Shown here piece by piece: positions 1-8,200 of a stretch of DNA of 64,000 nucleotides. Position 1 is the stretch's first letter. Each line of letters starts with the position of its first letter. Source of the DNA: Clostridiaceae bacterium (GTDB lineage: Bacteria; Bacillota; Clostridia; Lachnospirales; Lachnospiraceae); assembly GCA_910575585.1 (NCBI GenBank), contig CAJTGF010000015.1, positions 1 to 64,000 on the forward strand, given 5' to 3'. The translations under genes were made by a program, and so were the position numbers. The notes under the pieces were generated by a model. The model saw nothing but the letters and a program-made list of their open reading frames with translations. It was not told the origin of the DNA and ran no database searches.

Positions 1-123
1 CATAAATTTAATCAACGTACGTTCCACGTACGCCTCATAAATTTATGCACATCTGACAAAAAATCATCTCACAAAATCAGGCACAAAGAGACTCCGAGAG
101 TACATATTTGAAGCTATCTTTAT
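1..123. other. Intergenic stretch with short direct and inverted repeats
   Basis: No gene is visible. The decamer CATAAATTTA occurs at 1-10 and again at 37-46, where it is part of the palindrome CATAAATTTATG. Between them lie AACGTACGTT and a second ACGTACG. The stretch is downstream of the minus-strand kinase-like gene, so the dyads could act in 3' end formation, but there is no clear terminator with a T-run. A copy of a dispersed repeat is at 81-105. Confidence 0.4.
73..105. repeat. Dispersed short repeat, copy A
   Basis: AAAATCA followed by GCACAAAGAGACTCCGAGAG and TACAT. Close relatives occur at 13385-13415 and 42975-43006 with consensus AAAATCA-(N)-RYACAAAGARACTYCGRRAG-YRCAT. All three copies lie outside genes. 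The function is unknown. Confidence 0.45.
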
Positions 124-621
124 CTATACCCCAACAATTTCTTTTGCTATTTCGTAAACTGTTTTGCTGTCAGTTTGCACCTTTACACTGCTGACGGACT
201 GATAGAAAGGAATCCTTGCTATACTCCTCTCAAGTACATCCGCACCACGGCGCCCACTGTCAACATCCTTCATAATCCGTTCGGTCAAGGTCTCTTCATT
301 TGCCATCAAAGAAACTACTTTCACAACACAATCCGTAATCTTTACTTTATTTAGAATCGTATCTATGATATTTTGTTCATGCATTACCCAGCAAAAAATA
401 ATATTCTCATAAGCCGAACACTGAATAAAACGATTTAGCAGATAACAAATATTATCAATAACCATTTCCTTGGTTTCTTCCGTTACAAGAAACGGGTCTG
501 CATCCCAACACCAGTCACCGTCAAGGAATACCGCATTGGGTAATTCTCGTTTCATACATTGGCTTACAGACGTTTTCCCAACGCCCATTGTACCGCCTAT
601 CAAATATAATTTTTTCATCAT
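124..621 (-). CDS. P-loop nucleoside/nucleotide kinase-like ATPase
   Basis: A 165-residue protein with a Walker A motif GGTMGVGKTS at residues 9-18, directly after the first beta strand (KLYLIGG). The motif LDGDWCWDADPF at about 33-44 is the kind of substrate-binding loop seen in small AAA/kinase-like P-loop proteins of Firmicutes. An arginine-rich patch (ERIMKDVDSGRRGAD) near residue 115-130 resembles a lid. This predicts ATP-dependent phosphorylation of a small molecule in the cytoplasm; the substrate cannot be read from the sequence. Two ATGs (621 and 618) are possible starts and neither has a strong ribosome binding site. It stands alone, next to a small membrane protein gene on the same strand. 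Confidence 0.7.
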   Translation of the reverse strand: MMKKLYLIGGTMGVGKTSVSQCMKRELPNAVFLDGDWCWDADPFLVTEETKEMVIDNICYLLNRFIQCSAYENIIFCWVMHEQNIIDTILNKVKITDCVVKVVSLMANEETLTERIMKDVDSGRRGADVLERSIARIPFYQSVSSVKVQTDSKTVYEIAKEIVGV

Positions 622-670
622 TTTTCACCCGAAAATACCGATTCCCTAGTTCTACAAACTGGAAATTATT

Positions 671-814
671 TTACTTACGTTCCATAAATCCTATGATTGA
701 AAAAATCAATCCTGCAATCCCAATTCCAATAGAGAACAGTTCCATTCCTGATGAACAAAGAGAAATTACAATAGCAAAGAGCAATATTGCAATACCTAAT
801 CCAATTTTTTTCAT
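671..814 (-). CDS. Small hydrophobic membrane protein (47 residues)
   Basis: Starts MKKIGLGIAILLFA and has two hydrophobic segments (about 5-20 and 24-41) ending in MERK, so a small two-helix membrane protein is likely. The open frame continues 21 codons upstream, but a perfect AGGAGG lies 7-8 bases before the internal ATG at 814, which decides the start. The sequence has the form of small 'MKKIGLGIAI' type hypothetical proteins of Firmicutes; no function can be assigned. No partner gene is obvious. Confidence 0.6.
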   Translation of the reverse strand: MKKIGLGIAILLFAIVISLCSSGMELFSIGIGIAGLIFSIIGFMERK

Positions 815-877
815 TATAAATCCTCCTTTGCAAATTTGTATATAACTATACCATAGTTTGTATAATTCCAAAAGCAA

Positions 878-1351
878 AATATTTATTTTTGCATATCATA
901 GCAATTATATTCAGAAAATAGTCATGATTTTCTGAATATAATTTATTCCCACCCCTCTCTGAATCGTTCAGAAGGGGGCCAGAATTTTTTCTGAAAATCT
1001 GTCCATTGGTATTGGAAATGGCTTTTTCCAAATGTATTTTTGGTTTCTCCTACTTTTTGTAGTGAAAACCATGGAAAATATGGTCTGTTTATTATAAATA
1101 GCAGTTGTAAATATAGAGGAGATTTATGGAATATTACGCCCTTTTTATCGTAGATAAAATAAAAATACGACATGAAAATTTAGATATTATCAATTTTCTA
1201 TGGATTTTCCCCTAAAAACCACTACATAAGTGCATACTTGTTATATTCTGATTTTTTACTTTCTATTACCTGACCTTTGTGAACAAAAAAATTTGGGGTT
1301 ATATCCATAGAACATGTTATATGGCTTCTATGCGTCCCCCATTAGTATGGA
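878..1351. other. AT-rich gene-free stretch
   Basis: About 470 bases without a convincing gene; the short minus-strand frames here lack ribosome binding sites and have no recognisable composition. The only clear structure is a 17-bp perfect inverted repeat at 903-943, listed separately. The right border is the proposed IS end. Confidence 0.5.
903..943. repeat. 17-bp perfect inverted repeat (hairpin)
   Basis: Arms at 903-919 and 927-943 are perfect reverse complements (AATTATATTCAGAAAAT) around the 7-base loop AGTCATG. It lies about 90 bases upstream of the small minus-strand gene that starts at 814. It could be a transcript end, a regulator binding site or the scar of a mobile element. There is no T-run long enough to call a terminator. 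Confidence 0.6.
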
Positions 1352-2830
1352 CATTAAGTTAGAAGGAAAGAAGGGGTTGTCGCTTTAGTTCGGCAGCCCC
1401 TCTGGGTTATGATGACACCCGCTATGTAAAACCTGCAAAACCTTTGGCTTTCAAGTTTCGTTTGTTTTGTCTGTCTGGTCTGACCGGCACTGTATGACGT
1501 CCGATTTCCTCTAATAGTTTCTCATAGTCTGCACCTCCCGTCCTAAAATATTCCCGGCACAATGCCGCTGCCATCTTGAAATTTACATGGTACATATAAA
1601 TCCCTTCTTTGGGCTGACGTATAACTGCTTCACGGGCTATGCGGCTTGTGAAGTTGAACATAGTCATTGCTGCGTACAATTCTTGTTCCGCAAAACAATC
1701 ACTTTTACCATGCAGATTCACAAGTCCCATCGTATATTTTAAATCCCGGAAACTGGACTCTATCCCCCAGCGTAAATGCCTTTGGCAAAGAGGTGGCTAT
1801 CGTCTCAAACACACCAGTATCCAACTGGAACCGGACAATCCTCAGACACATGGGATAGGTGCTGGGAAAATCCCAACGTCCCCGGCGTGTCTTGCTCCCC
1901 TCCTTGCTCTTTTTCGGCACTTGCAGAAAGATATGTTTTTCTGCTTGTCCTCTTTCGTCTGCGTGGTGCTGACGGTAAAATGGATCTCTGTATCCAGTTT
2001 CAACATAGGCAGACGTGCCACTTCCCTCATTGCGGAATAGCTATTCTTTATGCGGATTAGAAAATCCAGGTTTTCCTTTTCCGTAAGATGGGCCAACAGA
2101 TTATAGGACTCAAAGCCTCTGTCCCCGATAATAAGCGCCTTTTCCTTGAACGTGTTACGCTTAACAAGTTCAATCAATGCGCCTATCTCATCTTTCTGCG
2201 GTTCTGGCTGTATCACCGCTTCAAGATATACTTTGTTCAGTATGTCATACAACGGCGTCAAATGTAGTTGGTTATATCCGTTAGGCGCACCGGAATGCAC
2301 CACAAAGCTGTCCGACTTTGGATTTCGTGGGATAGAAACCGCCGTACCGTCTACTGCCAAAAGCCGTAATCCCCGGAATGTCTCACGGTCAACGCACTCC
2401 CCATTGAATTCCATGAAAATATCCCGGAACACATTGACGGGAATCTGTGCCCGGCGCTGTGAGAGGGCAGAGGCTGACACATCACATCCTGCCCTATGGA
2501 GTTCTTTGGCAAGGGATCCGCCCTCCGCCCCGATAATCAGTTGAATAGTATCCCTGATTGAAAGTTTACTTTTTCGAAGGGACTGTTCTTTTCTGTATGC
2601 CTCTGCTACACGATTGATTACGTGGCAGAGTTTTTCTTTTATATACATAATAATCTTTCTTCCTTCTATTGGTTTTTCAACCGCCAGACGAAAAAAGAAC
2701 GCCAAAAACAAACCCAATGCTGGGCATATGATTGACGTTCTTGTTCGCAACTATTATGTACTTTTAACTTCTTACCCTTATTTGTACTTCTGACTTCTAT
2801 ATATTTAAACTTTCAACTATTAACTTAATG
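1352..2830 (-). mobile_element. Decayed IS4-family insertion sequence
   Basis: An element of about 1.48 kb holding one disrupted transposase. Candidate termini are the 10-bp inverted repeats CATTAAGTTA (1352-1361) and TAACTTAATG (2821-2830), placed about 70 bases past the transposase stop and about 180 bases before its start, which suits an IS4-type element. No target-site duplication can be seen outside these ends, so the exact borders are uncertain. The transposase carries two frame changes and the copy is predicted to be immobile. Confidence 0.6.
1422..2648 (-). pseudogene. IS4-family DDE transposase, frameshifted
   Basis: Three overlapping frames together give one IS4 transposase. The N-terminal frame begins MYIKEKLCHVI and contains LAVDGTAVSIPRN (first catalytic Asp) and IIGDRGFESYN (second Asp). 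The reading then passes to another frame near 1925 (PKKSKEGSKTRRGRWDFP) and returns near 1780 to RHLRWGIESSFRDLK, the YREK signature region with the catalytic Glu. The first shift fits loss of one base. At the second, the 10-15 residues expected between the LP motif and HLRWG, including the signature Tyr, are missing, which suggests a small deletion. The start at 2648 is preferred over the upstream ATG because of a GGAAG ribosome site. Confidence 0.85.
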
Positions 2831-3062
2831 ACTTCTTCCAAAATGTCTGAAATGTCTGACTTCTCACTTCTACGCGAACCGCTCGTCACAACGGTTACTA
2901 TAAATATGGCTTATAAAATCCTTTTTTTCAAGCCATTGACCCATAATTTCACAAAAATTTCATAACTCCCCTTATAACTTAACAATCTAAAAGCAGTCTA
3001 AAATCTGTTAAGTAAAAAAATGCCCTTTTTTATCATGATTTCTTCCTTTCTTAATGACATTG

Positions 3063-3195
3063 CCATAGAAATATGGTTCTTTTTCTTTGCAAAAAGTCCA
3101 TAAAACTGGGGGAAATAGAGATTTTAGGATAGAGAATGGCATTGTAAGTTGGGAATCCGTCATTGAAAAGCGGCTGAAATGTGTGTATAATGGAA
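3063..3195 (+). repeat. Upstream repeat, copy 1, with promoter
   Basis: This 133-base segment is repeated at 4140-4274 with few differences (a longer A-run and a few substitutions). It begins with the small palindrome CCATAGAAATATGG and ends with a promoter, TTGAAA at 3163-3168 and TATAAT at 3186-3191 with a 17-base spacer, that leads into the Rpn-like gene 20-odd bases downstream. Confidence 0.8.
3163..3191 (+). promoter_or_regulatory. Sigma-A promoter of the Rpn-like gene
   Basis: TTGAAA, 17 bases, TATAAT. This is near consensus for the housekeeping sigma factor and the right distance from the start codon at 3217. Confidence 0.8.
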
Positions 3196-3216
3196 TCATG
3201 GAAGGATAAATAAAAC

Positions 3217-4092
3217 ATGAGTGAGCGCGAAATAAAAATACAGTGGCATCCGGGTTTTTTAGCGGCGATTGATCTGGAATTGTCAGCTAACCGAAAAGAC
3301 CTGATTTACGAAAAAGAATACAATCTGAACACCAAACCGCTGGAGATCGATCTTCTGGTCATTAAGAAAGAGAAAGATGTCCAGATAGAGAATGAAATAG
3401 GCCGTCTCTTCCGTGGGCATAATATCATGGAATACAAATCACCGGAGGATCAGCTGAACATTGACACGTTTTACAAGGCAGGGGCATATGCCAGCCTGTA
3501 TAAATCCTATGGAGAGACTGTAGATGGAAGGAAAGCGGACGATATTACGGTATCCATGGTAAGGGAAGCAAGGCCCGACGGTCTGTTCCGGTATTTCAAA
3601 GAGAACGGAATCCGGATGGAGAATCCCTGTCCGGGAATCTATTATGTGCTGAACGGAGTTCTGTTTCCCACTCAGATTATCGTGACAAAAGAATTAGACG
3701 GGCCAGAGCATACGTGGCTGAAATCCCTGTCAGGGAGGTTAAAGAAACAGGAGTTAAAAGACCTGCTCAAACGGATTGATGGATTAACTCATGATTTTGA
3801 CAGGAAACTTGCGGATGCGATTCTGGAAGTGAGTATCCAGGCCAATCAGGAGATTGTGGAAGAACTGAAAGGAGATGCGAGTATGTGCCAGGCATTATTG
3901 GAGATTATGGAACCGGAGATTAATAAGATCACCGAAAAGGCTGTTAAAGAAGCCACGGAAAAGGAGGCAAGAGAAACTGCTATAAATATGTTAAAGTCCG
4001 GGAAATTTTTCCCGGAAGAGATTAAGAAATATGTTCCCAGGCTGTCAATAGAAGAAATAAAGACCATTGCTAAAAAGCTGGCTGAAGATTAA
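3217..4092 (+). CDS. Rpn/PD-(D/E)XK nuclease-type protein
   Basis: A 291-residue protein of the transposase-like nuclease families (Rpn and relatives) common in gut Clostridia. The PD-(D/E)XK core is visible: KPLEIDLLVIKKE at about residues 42-54 supplies an Asp, and IMEYKSPED at about 71-79 supplies the ExK pair. The C-terminal third is charged and probably helical, ending in repeats of KEATEKEARE type. Such proteins are thought to nick or cleave DNA and are often multicopy. A truncated second copy lies just downstream. The ribosome site AAGGATA before the ATG is moderate. Family placement is fairly sure; the role in this cell is unknown. Confidence 0.75.
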   Translation: MSEREIKIQWHPGFLAAIDLELSANRKDLIYEKEYNLNTKPLEIDLLVIKKEKDVQIENEIGRLFRGHNIMEYKSPEDQLNIDTFYKAGAYASLYKSYGETVDGRKADDITVSMVREARPDGLFRYFKENGIRMENPCPGIYYVLNGVLFPTQIIVTKELDGPEHTWLKSLSGRLKKQELKDLLKRIDGLTHDFDRKLADAILEVSIQANQEIVEELKGDASMCQALLEIMEPEINKITEKAVKEATEKEARETAINMLKSGKFFPEEIKKYVPRLSIEEIKTIAKKLAED

Positions 4093-4139
4093 CAGAGCAG
4101 TATAAAGGTTTGTGAATAGTGTACTAAGCTTCTTAAGGA

Positions 4140-4303
4140 CCATAGAAATATGGTTCTTTTTCTTTGCAAAAAAAATCCATAAAACTGGGGAAAATAGAGA
4201 TTTTAGGATAGAGAAGGGCATAGTAAGTTGGGAATCCGTCATTGAAAAGCGGCTGAAATGTGTGTATAATGGAACCTAATCTGAACACCAAGCCTCTGGA
4301 GAC
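4140..4303 (+). pseudogene. Remnant duplicate of the Rpn-like gene region with live promoter
   Basis: 4140-4274 repeats the upstream region of the Rpn-like gene, including TTGAAA (4242-4247), 17 bases and TATAAT (4265-4270). It then jumps to 25 bases (4279-4303) matching 3322-3346 inside that gene, the AATCTGAACACCAA segment. The 126 bases between, with the start codon and first 35 codons, are missing and nothing after is conserved. It is therefore a deleted paralog whose promoter now points at the NlpC/P60 gene about 130 bases downstream. Confidence 0.75.
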
Positions 4304-4400
4304 AATCCTACATCCAATCCCACATTTCCACAAAATCCTGGCCATGACTTTAAAAATATGATAAAATAGACAGGATTCGACAGAGGAAGGAAATGATTTG

Positions 4401-5990
4401 ATGAAGATAGATATTCAGCGATCCTGGCGGTCAGTACTGGGAAGTACACTGGCACTGTTCATAGGGTTAAGTCTTGCAGGGTGCGACAGCGCTGCATACC
4501 GAGGCCAAGTACATCAGCCTACACAGTCCACAGAGGAGAAAAACATCGTAATAGAGGAAAGTTCCTCACAGGAAGAAGAAGTCTTATGGGGGATCCGTCA
4601 GATGACTCCTGACGGGCCGGAATATGAAAGATTGAAAGAGCTTCCGGTGCCGGAGACAGAACCGGCTCCGCAGTACTACCGGGTAGGTGTGGAGCACGAG
4701 AGCGTGGCAAAACTTCAGGAACGCCTTATGGAATTGGGCTTTATGGATAATGATGAGCCGACAGAGTACTATGGGGCGGTCACCCAGGCAGCGGTAAAAA
4801 CGTTCCAGAGGCAAAACGATCTGGTGCAGGACGGTATCGTAGGGCCGTCTACCTGGGAAGCGATCATGAACCCAGATGCCAAATACTATACCGTGGGAAA
4901 TGGGGACCAGGGAGACGATATACAGCGGATCCAGGTGCGTCTCTATGAGCTGGGCTATCTGGCTACAGAAGATCTGGTGACAGGCAACTTTGGCGATAAG
5001 ACCCAGGAAGCGGTGATGAAGCTCCAGGAGGTCAACAGCATTAAGCAGGATGGCCGCGTAGGACGGCAGACCATTAACCTTCTGTACAGTGATGAGATAA
5101 AACCCAACATGCTGGTGTATGGCGACCGAAGCGAGGTGGTCCAGGCAGCTCAGGAGCGTTTGAAAGCGCTGGGGTATCTGACCACAGAGCCGGACGGGGC
5201 CTATGGCCTTGACACATCCATTGCCTTAAAACAGTTCCAGTCAAGAAACGATCTGGTAGTAGACGGATATTTAGGCCCATCCACAAGAGCTGTCCTCAAC
5301 AGTGCCGATGCCGCGCCGAACGGCATGTCACTGGGCGACCAGGGGGACAGCGTGCAGAGAGTCCAGGAACTGCTGAACAAATACGGTTATCTCTCCTCCT
5401 CCCATGTGACGGGATATTACGGAGAGGTGACGGAGACTGCAGTAAAGAATTTTCAGAGAAATAACAGCTTGTCCAGCGACGGTTCCGTGGGGATGCAGAC
5501 CATGGCTAAGCTGACCGGAAGCGATGTGCGTCGTTCCACCGGCGGCGCAGCCACAGGAGGTTCCGGTTCGGGCAGTTCCGGAGGAAAGACCGGCAGCGGG
5601 TCGTCAGGAGGCAGTTCGGGCGTAAAAGGAGGAGCCGGCACTCTTATCTCCATTGCAAGCTCCAAAATAGGATGTCCCTATGTGTGGGGAGCCAAAGGAC
5701 CCAATTCTTTTGACTGTTCCGGTTTTGTTTACTGGTGCCTGAACCAGGCGGGGGTAAAGCAGAGTTATATTACCTCATCAGGCTGGAGAAGTGTAGGAAA
5801 ATATACAAAGATCACCAGCTTTAACAATCTGCAGGCAGGCGATATCATTGTGGTCAGCGGCCATGTGGGGATCGTTGCAGGAGGAGGGACCGTTATTGAC
5901 GCGTCTTCCAGCAACGGCAGGGTGGTCCACAGATCGTTAGGTTCCTGGTGGAGGAACAGCTTTATCTGCGGGTGGAGGATCTTTGGATAA
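4401..5990 (+). CDS. Lipoprotein NlpC/P60 endopeptidase with four PG-binding repeats
   Basis: A 529-residue secreted cell-wall hydrolase. The N-terminus has a basic start, a hydrophobic stretch and the lipobox LAGC near residue 28, so a lipid anchor is likely. Four peptidoglycan-binding (PG_binding_1) repeats follow between about residues 95 and 370, each with the pattern LGY..G.FG..T..AV..FQ...L..DG..G..T. A Gly/Ser linker (about 380-410) leads to an NlpC/P60 domain: Cys in FDCSGFVYWC and His in GHVGIVAGG. The catalytic pair implies cleavage within peptidoglycan stem peptides. The ATG at 4401, with AGGAAGG ten bases before, is preferred over the TTG at 4398. Its nearest upstream promoter is the captured duplicate at 4242-4270. 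Confidence 0.88.
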   Translation: MKIDIQRSWRSVLGSTLALFIGLSLAGCDSAAYRGQVHQPTQSTEEKNIVIEESSSQEEEVLWGIRQMTPDGPEYERLKELPVPETEPAPQYYRVGVEHESVAKLQERLMELGFMDNDEPTEYYGAVTQAAVKTFQRQNDLVQDGIVGPSTWEAIMNPDAKYYTVGNGDQGDDIQRIQVRLYELGYLATEDLVTGNFGDKTQEAVMKLQEVNSIKQDGRVGRQTINLLYSDEIKPNMLVYGDRSEVVQAAQERLKALGYLTTEPDGAYGLDTSIALKQFQSRNDLVVDGYLGPSTRAVLNSADAAPNGMSLGDQGDSVQRVQELLNKYGYLSSSHVTGYYGEVTETAVKNFQRNNSLSSDGSVGMQTMAKLTGSDVRRSTGGAATGGSGSGSSGGKTGSGSSGGSSGVKGGAGTLISIASSKIGCPYVWGAKGPNSFDCSGFVYWCLNQAGVKQSYITSSGWRSVGKYTKITSFNNLQAGDIIVVSGHVGIVAGGGTVIDASSSNGRVVHRSLGSWWRNSFICGWRIFG

Positions 5991-6019
5991 ACAGGTCAAG
6001 AGGTTATTAAAAAATATAC

Positions 6020-6048
6020 TTGAATTATAGGCCGAAATGCGTTATAAT
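6020..6048 (+). promoter_or_regulatory. Promoter of the riboflavin operon
   Basis: TTGAAT at 6020-6025 and TATAAT at 6043-6048, spacer 17. It lies about 25 bases before the FMN riboswitch, as expected for the transcription start of a leader RNA. Confidence 0.85.
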
Positions 6049-6067
6049 CCCAAACAGAAAGTGAATA

Positions 6068-6176
6068 GATCTTCAGGGCAGGGTGCAAGTCCCTACCGGC
6101 GGTAAAGCCCGCAAGCCGTAAGGCATGATCCGGTGAGATTCCGGGGCCGACAGTATAGTCTGGATGAGAGAAGATG
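6068..6176 (+). promoter_or_regulatory. FMN riboswitch (RFN element)
   Basis: The conserved RFN blocks are all present: ATCTTC / GAAGAT pairing as P1, GGGCAGGGTG, CCCTACCGGCGGTAAAGCCC, GATCCGGTGAGATTCCGG, GGCCGACAGTATAGTC and GGATGAGAGAAGAT. In the known family, FMN binding favours the downstream terminator and lowers expression. The downstream hairpin at 6218-6252 fits this role. Confidence 0.96.
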
Positions 6177-6217
6177 GTTACGATATCAGTGGCTGCAGAC
6201 CATAAGACAGACAGATG

Positions 6218-6252
6218 CTCTGAGATAGGATATTCCTATTTCAGAGTTTTTT
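6218..6252 (+). terminator. Riboswitch-controlled terminator
   Basis: Stem of 13 pairs (CTCTGAGATAGGA with TCCTATTTCAGAG, one G-T pair) with a 3-base loop, followed by six T. It sits 40 bases after the aptamer, so it is the likely expression platform. Confidence 0.9.
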
Positions 6253-6288
6253 GTTTACAGAGTCTGAAACGTTCATCTTGTATCACGA

Positions 6289-6326
6289 AAAATCCCTGAG
6301 GAAAGATCCAGCAGGGATTTTTTTAT
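6289..6326 (+). terminator. Second terminator-like hairpin before ribD
   Basis: AATCCCTG pairs with CAGGGATT around a 13-base loop and is followed by a run of T. It comes 40 bases after the first terminator and 43 before ribD. It may be a backup stop for leader transcripts or part of the regulatory switch. Confidence 0.65.
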
Positions 6327-6368
6327 GGGAGCTTGGGCAAAGCCTGAACTTCCGGAAAGGATGGAACA

Positions 6369-7469
6369 ATGCCGGAAAGCCAATATATGAGGAGAGCCAT
6401 TGAATTGGCCGAAAAAGGCCGGGGATGGGTAAATCCGAACCCCATGGTAGGAGCGGTCATTGTAAAAGACGGGAAGATCATCGGCGAAGGGTATCATGCC
6501 AGATGCGGGGGGCTTCATGCAGAGCGGAACGCCATCGCTTCCCTGACCGAAAGCGCCCAGGGGGCTCATTTGTATGTCACTCTGGAGCCATGCTGTCATT
6601 ACGGGAGAACACCGCCGTGTACCCAGGCCATATTGGAGCAGAAGATTGGAAAAGTGATCATTGGTTCCCGGGACCCTAACCCGGAGGTGGCGGGAAAAGG
6701 CGTCCAAATACTCCGCCAGGCAGGGATCACGGTGGAAGAGGACTTTATGAAAGAAGCATGCGACAGGCTGAACCCCGTGTTTTTCCACTATATCGTCAAC
6801 CGGACGCCCTATGTGATCATGAAGTATGCCATGACCGCAGACGGAAAGATCGCCACCAAGACGGGAGCGTCCCGGTGGATCACCGGGGAGGCGGCCAGAG
6901 AGTTTGTCCAAAAGATGCGTCATGAGTACATGGGAATCATGGCAGGCATCGGCACGGTGCTGGCAGATGACCCAATGCTTAATGTCAGGGTAGAAGGAAA
7001 GAAAAGCCCGGCGCGCATCATCTGCGACAGCAGCCTTCGGATCCCCATTAACAGCAAGATCTGCCAGACAGCCAGGGAATACAAAACCATAGTTGCCTGC
7101 GGTGTTGAAAAAGCATATGCCAGAGAAAAGATAGACAGGATGGAACAGCTGGGGATCCAGGTAGTCTCGCTGCCGGATGGCAACAGAAAAGTGGATCTGA
7201 AAAAACTTATGGATTATCTGGGCGGTCAGGGGATCGACAGCATCCTCCTGGAAGGAGGGGCAGAGCTTAATGACAGCGCTTTAAGGGCCGGGATCGTGAA
7301 AGAAGTGAAAGTATTTATGGCGCCCAAGATATTTGGCGGCGCAGGAGCGAAAAGTCCGGTGGCAGGCATCGGAGCAGAGACTCCCAGACAGGCGGTCTTC
7401 CTTAAACTTGAGAAAATATCCCCCATAGGAGAAGACGTGCTGATGGAATATCGGGTAGAAGACTGGTAA
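6369..7469 (+). CDS. ribD: Bifunctional riboflavin deaminase/reductase RibD
   Basis: Makes the second and third steps of riboflavin synthesis: deamination of diaminohydroxyphosphoribosylaminopyrimidine and NADPH reduction of its ribose. The N-terminal deaminase zinc site is complete, with LHAERNAI (His and catalytic Glu, about residue 50) and PCCHYGRTPPC (two Cys, about 75-84). The C-terminal reductase domain begins near residue 145 at PYVIMKYAMTADGKIA and includes EGGAELN. The 366-residue length is normal. First gene of the riboflavin operon, behind the FMN riboswitch; GGAAAGGA precedes the ATG. Confidence 0.97.
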   Translation: MPESQYMRRAIELAEKGRGWVNPNPMVGAVIVKDGKIIGEGYHARCGGLHAERNAIASLTESAQGAHLYVTLEPCCHYGRTPPCTQAILEQKIGKVIIGSRDPNPEVAGKGVQILRQAGITVEEDFMKEACDRLNPVFFHYIVNRTPYVIMKYAMTADGKIATKTGASRWITGEAAREFVQKMRHEYMGIMAGIGTVLADDPMLNVRVEGKKSPARIICDSSLRIPINSKICQTAREYKTIVACGVEKAYAREKIDRMEQLGIQVVSLPDGNRKVDLKKLMDYLGGQGIDSILLEGGAELNDSALRAGIVKEVKVFMAPKIFGGAGAKSPVAGIGAETPRQAVFLKLEKISPIGEDVLMEYRVEDW

Positions 7470-7517
7470 AGCTATGTACCAGGGGGATCAAGAAAGCGGT
7501 TGGAGGGAGGAGAAAAT

Positions 7518-8171
7518 ATGTTTACCGGAATTATAGAAGAGGTTGGAACGATACGTTTTGTACACCTTGCAGGGCGCTCGGGAAAGATTTCCGTTTTTGC
7601 GTCAAAAGTGCTGGAGGGAACAAAACTTGGGGACAGCATTGCAGTAAACGGGGTCTGTCTGACGGTTATATCCATAGAAAAAGACGGATTTACAGCAGAC
7701 ATTATGGCAGAGACTGTAAGAAGGAGCAATCTTGGCCGGCTGGGGCCGGGAGAACAGGTAAATCTGGAGCGGGCCATGGCGGCAGACGGCAGATTTGGAG
7801 GCCATCTGGTTTCGGGCCATATCGACGGAACAGGGACTATAAAAAGTCTCAAAAAAGAAGAAAACGCCGTGTGGCTTACGGTTGAAACAAAACCGGAGAT
7901 TTTGTATCTGATCATAGAAAAAGGGTCTGTCTGCATCGACGGAGTCAGTCTTACGGTGGCCCAGGTGGGAAAAGACTTTTTTCAGGTATCCATAATCCCC
8001 CACACAGGGGAAGAGACCACGCTGTTGAAAAGGCATCCGGGCCATGTGGTAAATCTGGAAAATGATATCGTTGGAAAGTATATTCAGCGTCTGATGCAGC
8101 AGAAAATGCCTGAGGTACCAGAAGAAGAGACGGGCGGCTTGACCATGGAATTTTTAAAAGAGTATCTGTAG
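7518..8171 (+). CDS. ribE: Riboflavin synthase alpha subunit
   Basis: Dismutates two molecules of dimethylribityllumazine to riboflavin. The 217-residue protein shows the expected two lumazine-binding repeats, [10 protein letters not shown] at the start with CLTV, and the second beginning near residue 98 with GHIDGTG and GVSLTV. The start at MFTGII is fixed by the family N-terminus and by GGAGGGAGGAG a few bases before; the frame extends to an upstream TTG that should not be used. It lies 48 bases after ribD in the operon. Confidence 0.96.
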   Translation: MFTGIIEEVGTIRFVHLAGRSGKISVFASKVLEGTKLGDSIAVNGVCLTVISIEKDGFTADIMAETVRRSNLGRLGPGEQVNLERAMAADGRFGGHLVSGHIDGTGTIKSLKKEENAVWLTVETKPEILYLIIEKGSVCIDGVSLTVAQVGKDFFQVSIIPHTGEETTLLKRHPGHVVNLENDIVGKYIQRLMQQKMPEVPEEETGGLTMEFLKEYL

Positions 8172-8200
8172 ATCAAAAAAGACAGGAAGGGAGAGAGACC

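Noticed and set aside
1639-2544. Plus-strand frames opposite the transposase
   Set aside because: Antisense shadows of the IS4 transposase.
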